Below the pieces are notes generated by a model. It had not been told where the DNA came from. It saw only the letters and a list, made by a program, of their open reading frames with translations, and searched no databases. DNA of 64,000 bases from Ceratopteris richardii. Its lineage: Eukaryota; Streptophyta; Polypodiopsida; Polypodiales; Pteridaceae. Positions 47,044-59,263 of the stretch are shown piece after piece (the stretch's first letter is position 1; each line of letters starts with the position of its first letter). The stretch is from the NCBI GenBank assembly GCA_020310875.1, contig CM035432.1, positions 99,660,512-99,724,511 on the forward strand. Reading direction: 5' to 3'. Made by a program: the position numbers and the translations under genes.

Positions 47044-47059
47044 ACACACACATTATAAA
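46985..47059 (+). promoter_or_regulatory. Core promoter: (CT)n tract and TATA box
   Basis: A pure CT run (46985-47041) is followed by tataaa at 47054-47059, 70 bases before the ATG at 47128. Transcription would be expected about 30 bases past the TATA box, leaving a 5' leader of about 45 bases. CT-rich tracts are common near plant core promoters. Confidence 0.6.
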
Positions 47060-47127
47060 CGAACACCCATACGCACAGGCTCCTTGAGAGACGTTTTCTT
47101 TTCCGTGACCTTTTGTAATGCTTCATT

Positions 47128-47625
47128 ATGCCGATTCTGCTGAGTATTCTGCTTCAAATCGCAACAGCACCGTTTCCTCAACCCATTGCGAGGATGACGT
47201 TTCTCGTCCACCACCTTCTTCACCCTAACTCACCGTCCACCATCCCCCATAAAAAGCGGCCGTTCTTTCGCAAGAACCTCTCGTTTTCCTTCTTCTCCAC
47301 GATACAATGTTCGACGAAGATCAAGGATGAGAAGATCGTGCAGATTACCTCCGAGATAGATGAATCGCCAAAGAAGAAGAAGAAAAGGGAAAAGGAAAAT
47401 GAAGAGAAAAAGAGGCCTGCTTCCAAAGGCCGTATCCCGCTGATCGTCAATGGCCAGCACAGGATCCTTATCAAGGCTTCCTCCCTCCGCCACCCTCTCG
47501 TCAAGTCGATTCTGGCTGAGGACGCGGAAGAGAATGACAACTCCTTTCATTACAATGGAGCTGTCCGTTTATCCTGCGATTCAGCATCATTCCGCGGCCT
47601 TCTCCGTCTAGCAGTCGTTGAGTAA
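47128..47625 (+). CDS. SAUR-domain-like small protein
   Basis: A single exon of 165 residues, with higher G/C and balanced codon use compared with the neighbouring retroelement debris. The C-terminal 60 residues fit the SAUR (small auxin-up RNA) fold: GRIPLIVNGQHRILIKAS, then LRHPLVKSILAEDAEE (compare the family's LNHPLF--LL--AEEE), and GAVRLSCDSASFRGLL (family: G-l-iPC----F--l). A very basic Lys-rich stretch (about residues 82-95) could be a nuclear signal or linker. The N-terminal part is variable. The ATG at 47194 (residue 23) is an alternative start. SAUR proteins typically inhibit PP2C.D phosphatases to promote acid growth; the role here is inferred from the family only. It has no introns, as usual for SAURs. 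Confidence 0.6.
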   Translation: MPILLSILLQIATAPFPQPIARMTFLVHHLLHPNSPSTIPHKKRPFFRKNLSFSFFSTIQCSTKIKDEKIVQITSEIDESPKKKKKREKENEEKKRPASKGRIPLIVNGQHRILIKASSLRHPLVKSILAEDAEENDNSFHYNGAVRLSCDSASFRGLLRLAVVE

Positions 47626-47704
47626 AGCATGTCTGCAAACCTTCCGCGGAAGTAGAGGACATGGAATAGACTGAACTGACTCAATCGGATGCGATGCCCG
47701 CCAC

Positions 47705-47710
47705 AATAAA
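47705..47710 (+). terminator. Poly(A) signal of the SAUR-like gene
   Basis: A canonical AATAAA lies 80 bases after the stop codon at 47623-47625. Confidence 0.5.
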
Positions 47711-49269
47711 CCACTCTTTCTTCCGCTCATGGCAGTTTTGGTTTTCTACAACAAATCTTTCATGATGCTTCACGCTCCTGGTGGGGTTGGAACACTGGAG
47801 ATCGAGATGTCCTCAGACTCTCTGTACATTTCAGAATTTCCTTCAGCTCTAGCTCCAAGAGAATGGGTTGAACCCGAACGAACCTGTAGAGTTCAGCAAC
47901 ATTGAGGCAACTATAGGTGTCCAAGATAGCTCCCTTCTTGTGTGTAGGATAATGGTTCAAGTTTTTTTCTGTTGAGCTTCTTCATGCTTCTGTGGTGAGA
48001 AGAGTACTCACCCGATGCCCCTAAGAATGCAGGTTGATGAATTTCTGAGTCTCATGTTGGCTACCATCAGGATGGTCACTGAACCTAAACTGTAAATATT
48101 TTGCTTATCCGTTGGATATGTGATTTGGTTGTGCTTGACTTCTTGGAATGTAAAGAGCATCCGAAGTCTGTTAAATCTCTGCTATGTTCATAAATGACTG
48201 ATCCGAGTTCACCTAGTTTTCCATGAAAACATAACAACATTTGAAAATATTGTTAGAAAACTGCACAATGCATGCATAAAAACATCTACAAATACAGAAA
48301 TTCACCAATATATATTTCCATACTTCCATGCATATGTTCCTAAATCCATTTATGCAAACATCACTATCCGGTAGCACCTTAAATTTGATTGCAATTAGCA
48401 TGCATAGTCACTTGTTGGGACACATGATTGCAACATTGACTGTGATGTATGTATATGTATATACAATCCCATCCATGTAATGCATGTGCAAGTATGTGCA
48501 TGTATGCATGTATGTGCATGCATCCATGTATTTTGTGGACATTACTGAGAACAATATTGTACCCATAATTTGTGAAGCATATCCCTGTAATGTACCAAAT
48601 ACACAAACAAAAAAACACAGACAAGCAAACAAACAGTAGCCCTCTGTGTAGAATCTCCAAGTTTGGTCATGAAACTGATCTCCGCTTACCTGGAAACTAA
48701 AGGGGGCAAATTACATGCTTCAGGAAATAGTAAGTCTATCAAACCGTACTAAAAGTCCTTTTACTTTGAAAGTTTACTTCAATTTTTCTTTTGTATTTAC
48801 TATCAAATCCTCATATGTCGTTACTGGATAGTGGGCAAAACATATTATTTCCTGAAAATAAGATGAATCAAAGTAGCAAATTACTTTCTTATAAACTTAT
48901 TTATATTCTTTCCCAGAGATATTTAGGTTTAGCAGATATTTAACAGATATTGTAAGTTTGAATCAGATGTAAACTCATAAACTATAGTTGAAGCACCTCC
49001 TTCTCATTGTAATGTGTTTGGGTGAAAGGGGACCCTAAAATAGTTTAAACTTGAATCCACTTCTTCTTTTAATGATGCCGCATTTCAAAGACGTATGGAC
49101 AATGTCTTCTTCTTGTTGAGGATCAGGAAATGCGGAAATGCTTCCTAAACAGTACAATTTACCTTAACTCTATTCCCAATATATTTACATGTCATTTCAC
49201 ATCATAACCTACAGGAAGCAAGATATACATAAATGTTTTTATCACACACTTGCATGCACAACTAATGTA
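47711..49269. other. Downstream region without identified gene
   Basis: It contains an ATGTATG-rich patch (about 48430-48530) and otherwise unremarkable AT-rich sequence. No element ends or open frames were recognised. Confidence 0.4.
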
Positions 49270-49960
49270 CCGATGTCAAGCGGGAGTGAACCTTGTATGA
49301 TATACATTAATCAATGGAGAAACCAATCGATGGTATGAAGACCATACTTGGCAAGATAGTAGTACATGCACATACGACAAGAGAGAAGCAAGCACACGCA
49401 CAAGGATGCATGCACACACTCACGATAGGGAAGAGGCAATGTGCTCCAAGTAGCTTTCTATTGGTGTAAAAATGAGTACAAAAATCATACAAGCTGTAGG
49501 ATCAAACAAGATAACCCTAATGGATAAGAGGTGTTTCCCTTTTATATTTTTTAGAAGAGTTGTATCCACACTATAATGTTCAATCTAGTTTAAAAATTAT
49601 GTCTTATATGCTATTTGGAGGCCAAAACAACATTGAAACAATATGAAAATCCATGAAGAGATACTTCTAATATCTCTACAATTTGAGAAGTACTTGCCTC
49701 TTAGATTGTGGATCTAATCACTACAAAATAGAGTCTTATGCCAAAATAGAGTCTTTTTACATTCCGAAGCTTCTTCTTCATTTCCTATATATTCCGGTAG
49801 AGATTGGAAGAGAGTTTTCCACATTATTCCATAGCATTGGAGTTACAAACTTGTTCAAAAAAGTCACCTTGCATTGGTTACTTGCATGTTTGTAACTCTA
49901 AGAATGGAGGTTTAACTTGTGCTTGGGCCTCCTCCTTCCATTTTGGCTCTGAAACCTTCT
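49270..49960 (-). repeat. Divergent gypsy LTR fragment, same family as 29234-29935
   Basis: Shared blocks in the same orientation include ggtatgaagaccat (about 49332), the aagca-gcacac stretch, and the ttctaat-tctc block near 49665. No primer site is visible at its low-coordinate end, so it may be a solo or broken LTR. Confidence 0.5.
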
Positions 49961-50540
49961 TCGAGAGTTCACATGGCTAAGAAACCTCTATGTTTGGCAC
50001 TAAATTATCCTCTTGAGGTAGGGAACTATAGATTACACATGCTTTGGTTCTATGGGAATTTCTTGGGATTCATATACTAACTCTCTTATTCGATGGATTT
50101 TCATAAATTCTCATTAGGGCCAAAAATAATCGTAAAAGAGCCATCTTCTAATCATGTGTTAACGAAATTGACAAGTAGAGTGTTTCCACATGTAGAAAAA
50201 CATTACATTCTTTTATTTCTTAATCACACAGAGAGGTTGCATTTTACTAATTAGCCTCTAAAAGCATTGCTAACTTGGTCAAAATTCTTGTATTTAGTGT
50301 GATATTTTTTGCTCTCATACAAAAACTATTATTTTTCCAGAAGATACAATGTAAATATTTAGTTTGAAAAGAAAAAGGATATATGAAGATATAAAATATT
50401 TTTGGCCTCATAGAAATTTATGTCTTCTTTTTCACATTCAATATGTCAAATCAAGAGACTTAAAAGGTTCATGTTCTCTATCTATAAATACTTGTGAACT
50501 TGTCGAGTATCGATTAACCAATCTTGAACTTTCTCTATTT
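49961..50540. other. No identified gene
   Basis: AT-rich sequence with no supported feature, probably leader or LTR of the copia debris to its right. Confidence 0.3.
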
Positions 50541-52281
50541 TGGAACATTCCTTATTTGAATGGCTTCCTCATCTTCACATTGTCCTCCAACTGCATGGAA
50601 TTTTATCAGCTTTATAGCTATGGAAACTGTTAGATATGCTCAATGGCTCACCTTATTTAGAACCACCATTATTGTCATCATGATGGGGGCCTTATCTTCT
50701 AAGGCCTCCATCATGAGGAGAAGCCATAGAAAAGTGTTGGACATTGGGATTGAGATATAGAACAGATCGTAGATGGATAGTTGAGAAGATTACTTCTAAG
50801 ACATTAGATTTAATGGGGTTGATCCTATATGAGGATCAATGCAAATCAAGAAAGAGAAATAAAAGTAGCTTTCTTAGTCGAAGATATGTGGGCCATAGGA
50901 TCTAGACTTGATCCTAAGTGTGGATTAAGCAAGGTCAAGGGCTACAAACAAATGGTTGTTTATCCTACTGTTCTACCATTGAATTTAGACTATAAATTAA
51001 TGGTGAATATTATTTTTGGCATGAATCAAGCTTAAAAAGGGACATAAAATTATAGATTGTCATATCAGCAAGATAGATGAAGAGTGTAAGGAGGAGACAC
51101 TAGATGTAGTTGAAGCAAAGGTGATATGCTCCTCAATACAAAAAGAATCAATTGTGAAATCATGGGTACTACGAGAGATGTCAATCTATCCCTATGCAAC
51201 ATCAAAAAGAACCCATGAAAGTGACAAGGACAATATCTAATGATATGAAAAATCAAATTATTATTGTTCATCACTTATCTCCGGTGAATGCAATGAAGGA
51301 AACATATAGAGCTTTTATGATAGGTAAGCAATAGAGAGAGACACTCCCACAACAAACCAGGAGTAGTTCAAATGCTCCTCTAGTGTTTGTATATGCTAAT
51401 CTATGTAATAAGATGTCTATACACACCTTTGGAGAGAGTGTCTACTATGCTCTTTTCTCAAGTCAAAGGAAGAAAAATATGGAGCCAAAAAGCAATAGAT
51501 GCATCTTCTTAGGTAATTTTGAAAAGCAAATATTGGCTTCATAAGATATGAACAAGAGGCAAAGAAGAAAGGGATTCATGATTTGGTGTTTATGGAGAAG
51601 ACCCATGAAGTGGAGGAAAAGAAAGGAGATTCTATTTTATCATCAAGCAAAAGAATTACTCACTATGTACCTAGGCCAAGACGCATCCCTACCTATGAAT
51701 AAGAGGAAACATCATTATTACATTGTGAGACAAGATTCTACTGACCTAAAGTCACCCATACAGAAATTTTGTTGCTACAATGGGTGAAGCAGATCTATGA
51801 TCAAAGTAACCCTATGCAAAAAGATAATAAAGAAAAGGAAAAAGGATGAAGGAGATCATAGGGAACAGAGGAGCAAAGGTGGGCTTCTACTTGCCTAGTC
51901 AATATAGATATGGTGGTTGAGATTATGAAGGAATTAATGAAGGTGATAATTGAAGATGAAGCACTTGTCGATCTGGCATGGGAGGAGGCTATGCAAGACA
52001 ATTATGATAGCTTAATGAAGTATGAAGCATGAGAGGTCACTAGCACCAAGTGGGTATGGTAGTTGAAGCACATGATAGATGGAATCTTGGAATGTTATTA
52101 TGGTACATTGATAGCACAAGAACTTTGATTAGTAGAGGGATTTGGTTTTCAAGTCCTTTTTTGCTCTAATGGCTACTATTTGTGTAATACTAGTGGTTTA
52201 AGTTGGGAGAAATGTCAAGATTTTGTGTTAGATGTTAAATTAGAACTTTTGAATGCCGACCTCAAGGAGGAGCTACGTGTA
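50541..52281 (+). mobile_element. Decayed Ty1/copia element E
   Basis: An ATG at 50560 begins a gag-like start (MASSSSHCPPTAWNF, ETVRYAQWL). Integrase C-terminus is readable at 51430-51530 (FGESVYYALFSSQRKKNMEPK, then NRCIFLGNF). The RT start is at 51930-52260 (EEAMQDNYDSLMKYEA, STKWVW-LKHMIDG, then DVKLELLNADLKEELR, the former DVK-AFLNG block). The signal stops at 52281, where a gypsy LTR begins, so the element was cut by that insertion. Confidence 0.7.
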
Positions 52282-52987
52282 TGTTGACAGTAGCCAAGGA
52301 GGTCCAACTAGTGTGATGAGAGAAGAGAGCATGAGACAGTCCAGCCAATGAGAGTCAAGACAGAGCAAAGGCCATGCAGGAACGAGCAAACAAGGTAGTC
52401 AAAGAAGATTAGATAACTAAGCCTATTCAATCTTCAAAATTCTTGTTTCTTATAAAACAATGATTTTGATCACTGCACATCAATGATCATTATCAATTTT
52501 GTTTTTTATAACCCAAAATCCATTTTGTTCAAGCCAAGGAATCCTCGAGCTTGAGGAGTACTAGAAGTACATATATATCAAATTTCATATTTTTCTAAGC
52601 TCGTGTGAGCCTCCAAATAGGCATAGGAACCTATTTTTTAACTAAGCTAGACACTAGATCATGACAAGGCCAAAATTAGTGAAAAACTATAAAAAGAGCT
52701 AGAGAGCTCATTTTTGGCAATAGCACTTTGGGAATTGAAGTGAGAAAAAGCCATTATAATCATAATTTTGGTTAATCAAACATTCCATTGCTTCATCTCT
52801 TTGTCTTGTCATGTGTGCATGTGTGTGCATGTATGTGTATATGTGTGCATGTTGGTGTGCTTCTAACTCACACATGTGTACTCTCACTTGCTCATGGTCT
52901 TCATACCATCCTATCAACTTTCCACATTGACAATTATGAGGTGGCTCTCCTCATGTTGATGCTTATCATTGTGCTAGAGTGACACCA
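52282..52987 (+). repeat. gypsy LTR (element 4)
   Basis: It starts TGTTGACAG and ends gacaCCA before a primer site. It is similar in inverted orientation to 29234-29935. Internal landmarks are ccattttgttcaag-caaggaatcc, ctataaaaagagct (TATA-like, about 52689) and a TGTGCATG-rich patch at 52811-52855. Confidence 0.75.
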
Positions 52988-52990
52988 AAT

Positions 52991-53010
52991 TTGGCACTAT
53001 TGTTGGGGAT
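52991..53010 (+). promoter_or_regulatory. Primer-binding site of gypsy element 4
   Basis: The sequence ttggcactattgttggggat corresponds to ttggcgccgttgccgggga-type sites, with C-to-T style changes. Confidence 0.7.
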
Positions 53011-53218
53011 CGAGCTTCAAGGACAAGCATGTGATAGTAAGATGTAGAGGTTTGACATTGGAATGGTAAGTAAGTAGATAATTTCTTTACTTTTCTTAGC
53101 TTTTACATCATCATCACCTTCCTCACCATCTCTCACCTCCATCTCCTTCTTCATTGAATTTTCAACTTTTGACCGTGTTTCCATTGCTACCTCATCTTCC
53201 CTCATTTCACTTGTGAGA

Positions 53219-53229
53219 ACGAGAGAGAG

Positions 53230-53286
<57 letters not shown>
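53219..53286. repeat. (GA)n microsatellite
   Basis: A nearly pure GA run after the leader of gypsy element 4, interrupted only at the cagaaag near 53237. Confidence 0.95.
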
Positions 53287-53289
<3 letters not shown>

Positions 53290-53519
53290 TTTGTGCATTG
53301 CTTTTGCATGTTTCTTAAGCTTCCTTGTGGGTACCACTATCCATAGCAGCTATAGTAACTCTAGCAGGTACATAAATGCTCTGCACAGGCCTCGAGGCAT
53401 AGCTCTCTATTAATCACAACGGACAAAAAAGGTGCTTGTTTGGTAAAACTAAGTTAATCACTATAGTGTAGGCATCATGCACATCACATATCTATAAAAA
53501 AATTATAAAAGGTGCATTT

Positions 53520-53960
53520 TCTCTGTCAATCATGCGAGACACCCCTATCCATTGCAATAGATAGGTGTCCATCATGCGACATATAGGTGACCATCACACG
53601 ACAAATAGGTCGCCATCACATGACAGATGACAAACAGCAAACGAGGAACAAAGTGTCTATCACGATGGATAGTTTTTCCACCATGATAGACATACCCACA
53701 ACAGATAGAGTCCATCATAATATTGGTCCATCATAAGTGACATGCCTCACAATCTATAACATCCATCGCTGCTTCAATCCATCAGGATTGATACCCATCC
53801 ATCATGATTAATAGCTTTTCATCACGTGATAGATGACACATAGACCTCAAGAGATCTATCCACTACAATTGAGAGACCATGACGAACAACTTTATCCATC
53901 ATGATTGATAGCCTTGTTGATCATGATAGACAATCATTTTCGATTGAAAATTCGAGTTTT
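53520..53960. repeat. Cluster of about 16 imperfect palindromes, core CCATCATGATNGATAG
   Basis: Motifs recur at irregular spacing: CTATCACGATGGATAG at 53657-53672, tatccatcatgattgatag at 53893-53911, and related words near 53567, 53591, 53613, 53795, 53818 and 53918. The spacer sequence is not repeated. It lies 0.5-1 kb downstream of the primer site of element 4, as the GATAC cluster does in element 3. Confidence 0.8.
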
Positions 53961-54049
53961 TATTTTTTGCACATCTTGAGATAAAATTTGATCATTTTCT
54001 TAGGCAATTGGAGCTCTTGACAAAGCCATGGGCTAGTTAAAAAATCAAA

Positions 54050-54738
54050 TCACACTTGGGGATTTTATGTCTTGGGCATTGGAGAACTCTTCAAAGCAAC
54101 AGAATCGAGGTTGGTGTTGATCAGATCTCGTAGACGCACGTATGTAGAGGATATTATAGAAACAAAATCTCACAAAAGCATAAATAGAATAGAATAAGAC
54201 AAGAGACTTGACACGAGATTGGGTACAATCTCCCCCCACATACTCTGATGGATGAGTCTATCAAAGCATGTGTATTTATAGGTATTTTTCATTACATCAT
54301 GAATAGAAGATACATGAGGGCAATGCTTTGAAAAGCATGTGTTTATGAATATCTACTTCAAAATCTCCACTTTTCAAGCGATCTACTATTTTTACAAAAA
54401 TATCGCTTTCTAAAGTGATCTATTACTCTTACAAAAAATAATTAAAATACTATCTTCTAAATATTTTTTTAAATATCTTCAAAAATATTTGAATAAGTCC
54501 ACGTGCGTTCACACCCTCATGAGTCTTCACCTACTAAATCAGAACACAAATCACATTAAAACCCTCAAGACATTAAAATCCATATAACATTCCATTATTC
54601 CATGACAAGCAACTGACCTCAGTTGAGAAGAATAAAATAGACATGGATGGCTAGTCACATGTCCCATCACTAAACAATCGTAAGCATGCTCCATGTAAAA
54701 ACACATGCATGGAATTGGAAAACTAGAATTTAATGTGA
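54050..54738 (-). repeat. Probable 3' UTR and LTR of the chromovirus
   Basis: It lies directly after the chromodomain stop codon, on the minus strand. A minus-strand TATA-like cctataaatac is at about 54271-54281, followed by a G-rich gtggggggag. LTR ends were not determined. Confidence 0.45.
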
Positions 54739-55158
54739 CTATGAATGATATGCAGAAATCAAATGATCATAATGTGGAGTAAGTGATGCCTTATGAATCC
54801 ATTGAGATTCTTCAAGTGAGTGATCTTTATATTTAACTAAATATCTATGATAATGATTATTTGTTTGTGTAGTAGTAACATCATAATCAAGTATTTTCTT
54901 TGGAATTAAAATTTCATCATCCTCTTCTAACAAAGGAGGATCAAATAAAATAGGACTAAGTGGTAAAGTTCCTTTAAATGGTTTTAATAAACTGATATGA
55001 AAAGAATTATGTATATTCCAATGAGAAGGTATATCTAATCTAAAAGCATTCTCATTAATTTTTTGAATAATATGAAAAACTCCATAATAACGTAGTGCAA
55101 TTTTAACTTTAGGATGTTGTGAAACATTTTCAAACATCTTTTCATTATTCGTAACCAT
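54739..55158 (-). pseudogene. Chromovirus integrase C-terminus and chromodomain
   Basis: An open frame of 139 residues reads RYYGVFHIIQKINENAFRLDI, then NSFHISLLKPFKG, the integrase GPF-like module. The chromodomain follows at about residues 87-135 (KKILDYDV, HRYLVKYKDHSLEESQWI). Of the usual aromatic cage, a Tyr and the Trp are visible. The sequence ends normally at TAG 54739, so this part of the element is intact. Confidence 0.88.
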
Positions 55159-57385
55159 ACAGAGTCATTTTCATTAAACTATTTAGCTACTCGTTTCTTA
55201 TTAACATTATGCATGTAACATCCTTGACTCTTTTTAATGTGCTTATGAATCTCATGAAGTGTAGAAATATGATCTTCTGCAAAAGAATCAACCATAGGTA
55301 TATGAGTTTCAGTGAGATTCATGGGAGTGGGAAGCTTTTTACCATAAACAATTTCATATGTCGCACGTCCAGTAGTGGTATGTGTTGTATTATTACATGC
55401 AAACTGTAATAAATTTTCTCATCCCAGTTACTTAGATTATGGAAAGAATAACAACATTATAGATCTAAAATAGTACTATTTGTAGCTTCACTTAGCCCAT
55501 TACTTTCAAGATGAAATGCAGAGCTAAAGTCTCTTTTAGAACCTAAATTTTGAAATAATGCAACCCAAAAGTGTTCTCCTAACAACAAATTCTTTGAGTA
55601 TTTTGATTTTTTCTTACAAGAAAGCATTTGGACAGGGTGGCTTTCACTATGGAACAATGGTCACATGGGGATAAGGGAACACACATGTTTTAACCGGGGA
55701 TTCAAAACCTGGAGGGATTTCATCAACACTAATGCGATAATTCTAGACCTTACTATTATGGGCTCTAACCATTCTTTTGGTTGTATACATGTCTTGATGA
55801 AACAAAAATAGATGTTGAATGACCATGCTTCTCTCTGTCCTATCAATAGGCCTATCAAAATCTCTGAAGTTGTCCAGGACCTTTGGAAAAGCTACAAGAG
55901 AAGAAGAGGAAGCATCAACATGTTTCTCCCTAAACTCAACAACAAATGGCAAGTGTGTCAGAAGCCTAAAGAATGGAAACATAGATTATCTGCATCTAGA
56001 ATTTGCCAACAACATCAAGCACAGTTACCTGATGTGGCTTATCCTGCACAATGCTATTTGGACAGGAATAAAAGACAAGAAATTTGAAGTTAATGATGGT
56101 GTATGCAGCTTCTGTGACAATGTGGAACATATTCCCCATCCTACAAAGAAGTGTTGCTTGGTGTTTGTAAGAACTTTGACTTCCCTTTATGGAATCTTTG
56201 GAGAGCTCACCTTTTGTGGAGTATATGGAAAAGCAAAAACAAAGCTAGATATAACAATAAGATCATAGGTGGTGATTATTTCTCCTGCTACAAAGTGCTT
56301 AAAAGAATTGTTCTTCAAAGCTTAGAGGACATGGTTTCTATTCCTGAAGAAGACTTCTCCGTGGCTAGACACCTAGGGAATACTGCTCGTAGTTAGTGGT
56401 GAGCCTATGTCCTTAAATTGTATTCTCCTAGAGGACATGAGACGGTCTTTTTATGCCTATGAAGGTGTTTTGTTGATCTCTGTTTTTGAGTGCTCACATG
56501 AATGAGCTAGATGTTTGTATTGTGTCTTTTCTTGGTGTCAGGGGCTTGTATATTGCCTTGGTAGTACCACTGTACTCTCCTTGCTAGCCTTGAATCACAT
56601 GTTGTCATGAGCTCTGAATTGAGGCATCTCACCTGGCTATCATTTTTGTCTTGTATCTGGATGGGGGATTCTTGCCCTTTGTACAAAGTGACATACAATC
56701 ATTAATATAATTTCTTGCCTTCCAAAAAAAAATGAACATCTCGATCTGAAAGAATACCTTTTGGAAAACCATGGTGTGCAAAAATAGATTTAATAAATAA
56801 CTTAGTAGCTTGAGGTGGAGAAAGATTCTTTTTACAAAGAATAAAATACGCTTGTCTACTAAATCTATCAACAATTGTCCAAGTAATATCATTATGAGAG
56901 GAAGTTGTAAGAAGACCACTAATAAAATCCATAGAAATTTGTTCCCATGGTCCATTGGGTATGGGAAGTGGCATTAATAATCCAAATGCTTTACCATGAT
57001 GTCGTTTCACATGTTGACACACAATGTAATGGGAAACATACTATGCAATATCCTTTTCCATATTTGGCCAAAAGAAAAATTCTTTACATGTAGAAATAGT
57101 ACTTTGTATGCCCCTATGACTCATATACGGTGGTTCATGCATCTCTTTCATAACAAATTCTTTAAAACATTGTGTGATGCATGATTTTTGTTGGAAAAAC
57201 ACAAATCCATTATGAAAAGTGTAGTGATCCTCACTAAATATTGTAGAAATATTGAAAACATTCAATGTTTGTGAAAAATACAAATTAGATGTATAAGTAG
57301 GAATCATGTCATGAAATATGAACAACAAAAATATTATTGATTGAAACAATATTTTTTTGTGGGGATGGAAAACGACTAAGGGCAT
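55159..57385 (-). pseudogene. Chromovirus integrase, disrupted by LINE
   Basis: On the minus strand 57041-57385 carries the N-terminal zinc region (FVMKEMHEPPYMSHRGIQSTI, FFWPNMEKDIA). The piece 56702-57022 carries CQHVKRHHG, WEQISMDFISGLL (first Asp) and ILSDRDVHF (second Asp). After the LINE, 55457-55575 continues with FWVALFQNLGSKRDFSSAFH-ESNGLSEATN, which keeps the Glu. All three catalytic acidic residues therefore survive, but the gene is split by about 1.15 kb. Confidence 0.88.
55580..56731 (+). mobile_element. 5'-truncated LINE, copy 2, inside chromovirus integrase
   Basis: Plus-strand pieces correspond to the C-terminal 'zf-RVT' part of LINE ORF2, in the same order as copy 1: FGQGGFHYGTMV-type start, KRRRGSINMFLPKLNNKWQV (55870), LMWLILHNAIWTGIKDKKFEVN (56030), then FDFPLWNLWRAHLLWSIWKSKN (56165). 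A 3' UTR and a poly(A) run at about 56722-56731 close it. Its 5' end is near 55580, where the aattctttga block still matches copy 1. Frameshifts separate the pieces. The site of insertion is placed by the resumption of integrase coding on both sides. Confidence 0.88.
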
Positions 57386-58480
57386 CAGCTACAACATTAG
57401 CTTTGCTACGTTGATATTGGATCATAAGGTGAAAATTTTGTAAGAATGAAGTCCATTTAATGTCTATCAGAAATCAATGGTTGATTTAATAAATGCTTAA
57501 TAGCCTGTTGGTCTATTTTGATTAGAACTTTAGAACTCATGAGGTAATGTTTCCAAATTTTTAAACCATGCACAACAGCTAAAACATCCTTACCATATGT
57601 TCTGTAATTATTTTCAGAAGGTTTAAGTTTTCTACTTTCAAATGCAATAGGATGGTCATTTTGCATAAATACAACACCTATACCTAAACCACTAGCATCT
57701 TTAACTACATGGAAAAGTTGTGCAAAATTTGCTAATTGCAAAACAGGTGCATGAGAAAGCGCATGTTTGAGTTTTCAAAACATTGTTTTTGTTCTAATCC
57801 CCATGCAAATTTTAACTTTTTCTTCAATAGTAATGTGATTGGAAGCGCTAAATAAGAAAAATGTTTTACAAACTTCCTATAAAAACTAGCTAAACCTAGA
57901 AAAGAGCATACATCATTCATAGATTGAGGTACATGCCATTCTGCAATTACTTTAATTTCCTTTGGATCAATTGGCATAAAGTTTATTTTTTGCATAACAA
58001 GTCAGAGAAAGTTGCTGAATGATTTTCATGGTCACTATCATTCTCACTATAGACAAGTATATCATCAAAGAAAACAAGAACAAAAGCTTGGTACTCAAGA
58101 AAAATATTATTCATCATGTGTGCAAAGGTAGCAAGTGCATTGGTGAGTCCAAATGGCATTACCATGAATTCAAAGTGACCATTCTGAGTTCAAAAGGCAG
58201 TCTTGTAACTATCATTTTGTGTCATTCGTATCTAATGATATCGAGGTTTAAGGTCAATTTTGCTAAAGACACGTGCTCCACGAAGTTTATCTAGCAAATC
58301 ATCTATCCTATGAATAGGATATCTATTTTTAATTGTGATCTTATTGAGTGCTCTATATTCAATTCACATCCTATAAGTCTTATTCTTCTTCTCCACTGAG
58401 AGAATAGGTGCTCCAAAGGGAGAAGAACTAGGTCTTATAAGTCCTTTGTGAAGTAAATCCTTAACTTGATAAACTATTTC
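57386..58480 (-). pseudogene. Chromovirus reverse transcriptase and RNase H
   Basis: RT extends from about 58460 (GLIRPSSSPFGAPILSVEKK) through [17 protein letters not shown] and [17 protein letters not shown] to catalytic FFDDILVYS (about 58050). The connection is at 57732-57995 (VCSFLGLASFYRKFVKHFS). RNase H is at 57457-57741 (VVKDASGLGIGVVF with the Asp; TYGKDVLAVVHGL, where the expected Glu is Asp; LIKIDQQAIKHLL). There are stops at 58360 and 57983 and a frame change near 57735. Confidence 0.9.
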
Positions 58481-59254
58481 ATGTTGATGTAAAGGTCCAT
58501 GCCTATAAGATGCTTTATGGGTAGCAGAACTACCAGGGCTTAAGTCTATACTATGGTCAAGAGATCCCCTAGAAGGTGGTAGTCTAAAAGAAAAATCAGC
58601 CATAAAACAATCCTTATAGGAATCCATAAATGATTTATGCACATAAGGAAGTGTATGTGTGTAATCAACTATGTTATTGACAAAAACAATACATGAGTTA
58701 TAACCTTTCCTAAATGCACGTTTTACTTGAGTATGACTAATTAATGGAAATGATTGGAAGTCATGCCTTGCACACAAACAGATATCTTGATTGTTAAACT
58801 TGAAGCTCATTGTGTGTGTATGATAATCAATGCATGGATTATAATGGTGATGGAAAGGCACGCCAAGTATAACATCATAGGACTGCAAAGGAGCAATTAA
58901 TAATGTGCATTCATCTATGTATGAACCTATACAAATCTGAACGTTATGCACTTCACTTTTTACATTATATCTATTTCCTTGAAATGTAGCCTTAACTTTA
59001 TACATAGAAGGAAGTGGATGTAATTGGAGAGCCTGCACTAGTGTATGAGAAATAAAATCATGTGAACCACCATCATCATGTAAAATATTAACAACTTTAC
59101 CATTAATAGTAGCTTGCATGCAAAGTAAACAATGAATAAAAAATGTGTTACCCAAGGTACTTAGATCCTTTATGAATGCTTCTTTGGTCCAATCAGGTAG
59201 AATGTCTTCAAGAGCCACCTCCATGGTGTGTATGTGAACTCTAATAGGCGTCAT
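58481..59254 (-). pseudogene. Chromovirus protease region
   Basis: This is part of a 296-residue open frame (58364-59254). The protease active site reads ILHDDGGSHDFI at about 59085, where the usual motif is DSGS/ASHNFI; Ser after Asp is changed to Asp and the loop is altered, so activity is doubtful. The second block (DVILGVPFHHHYNP, about 58860) matches the family's DVILGMdWL-type region. The frame runs on into the start of RT. Confidence 0.8.
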
Positions 59255-59263
59255 GTCATTAGT

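Noticed and set aside
55580-56731. Target-site duplication for LINE copy 2
   Set aside because: Candidate aaaagtg/aaaatg borders are too short and overlap the poly(A) run.
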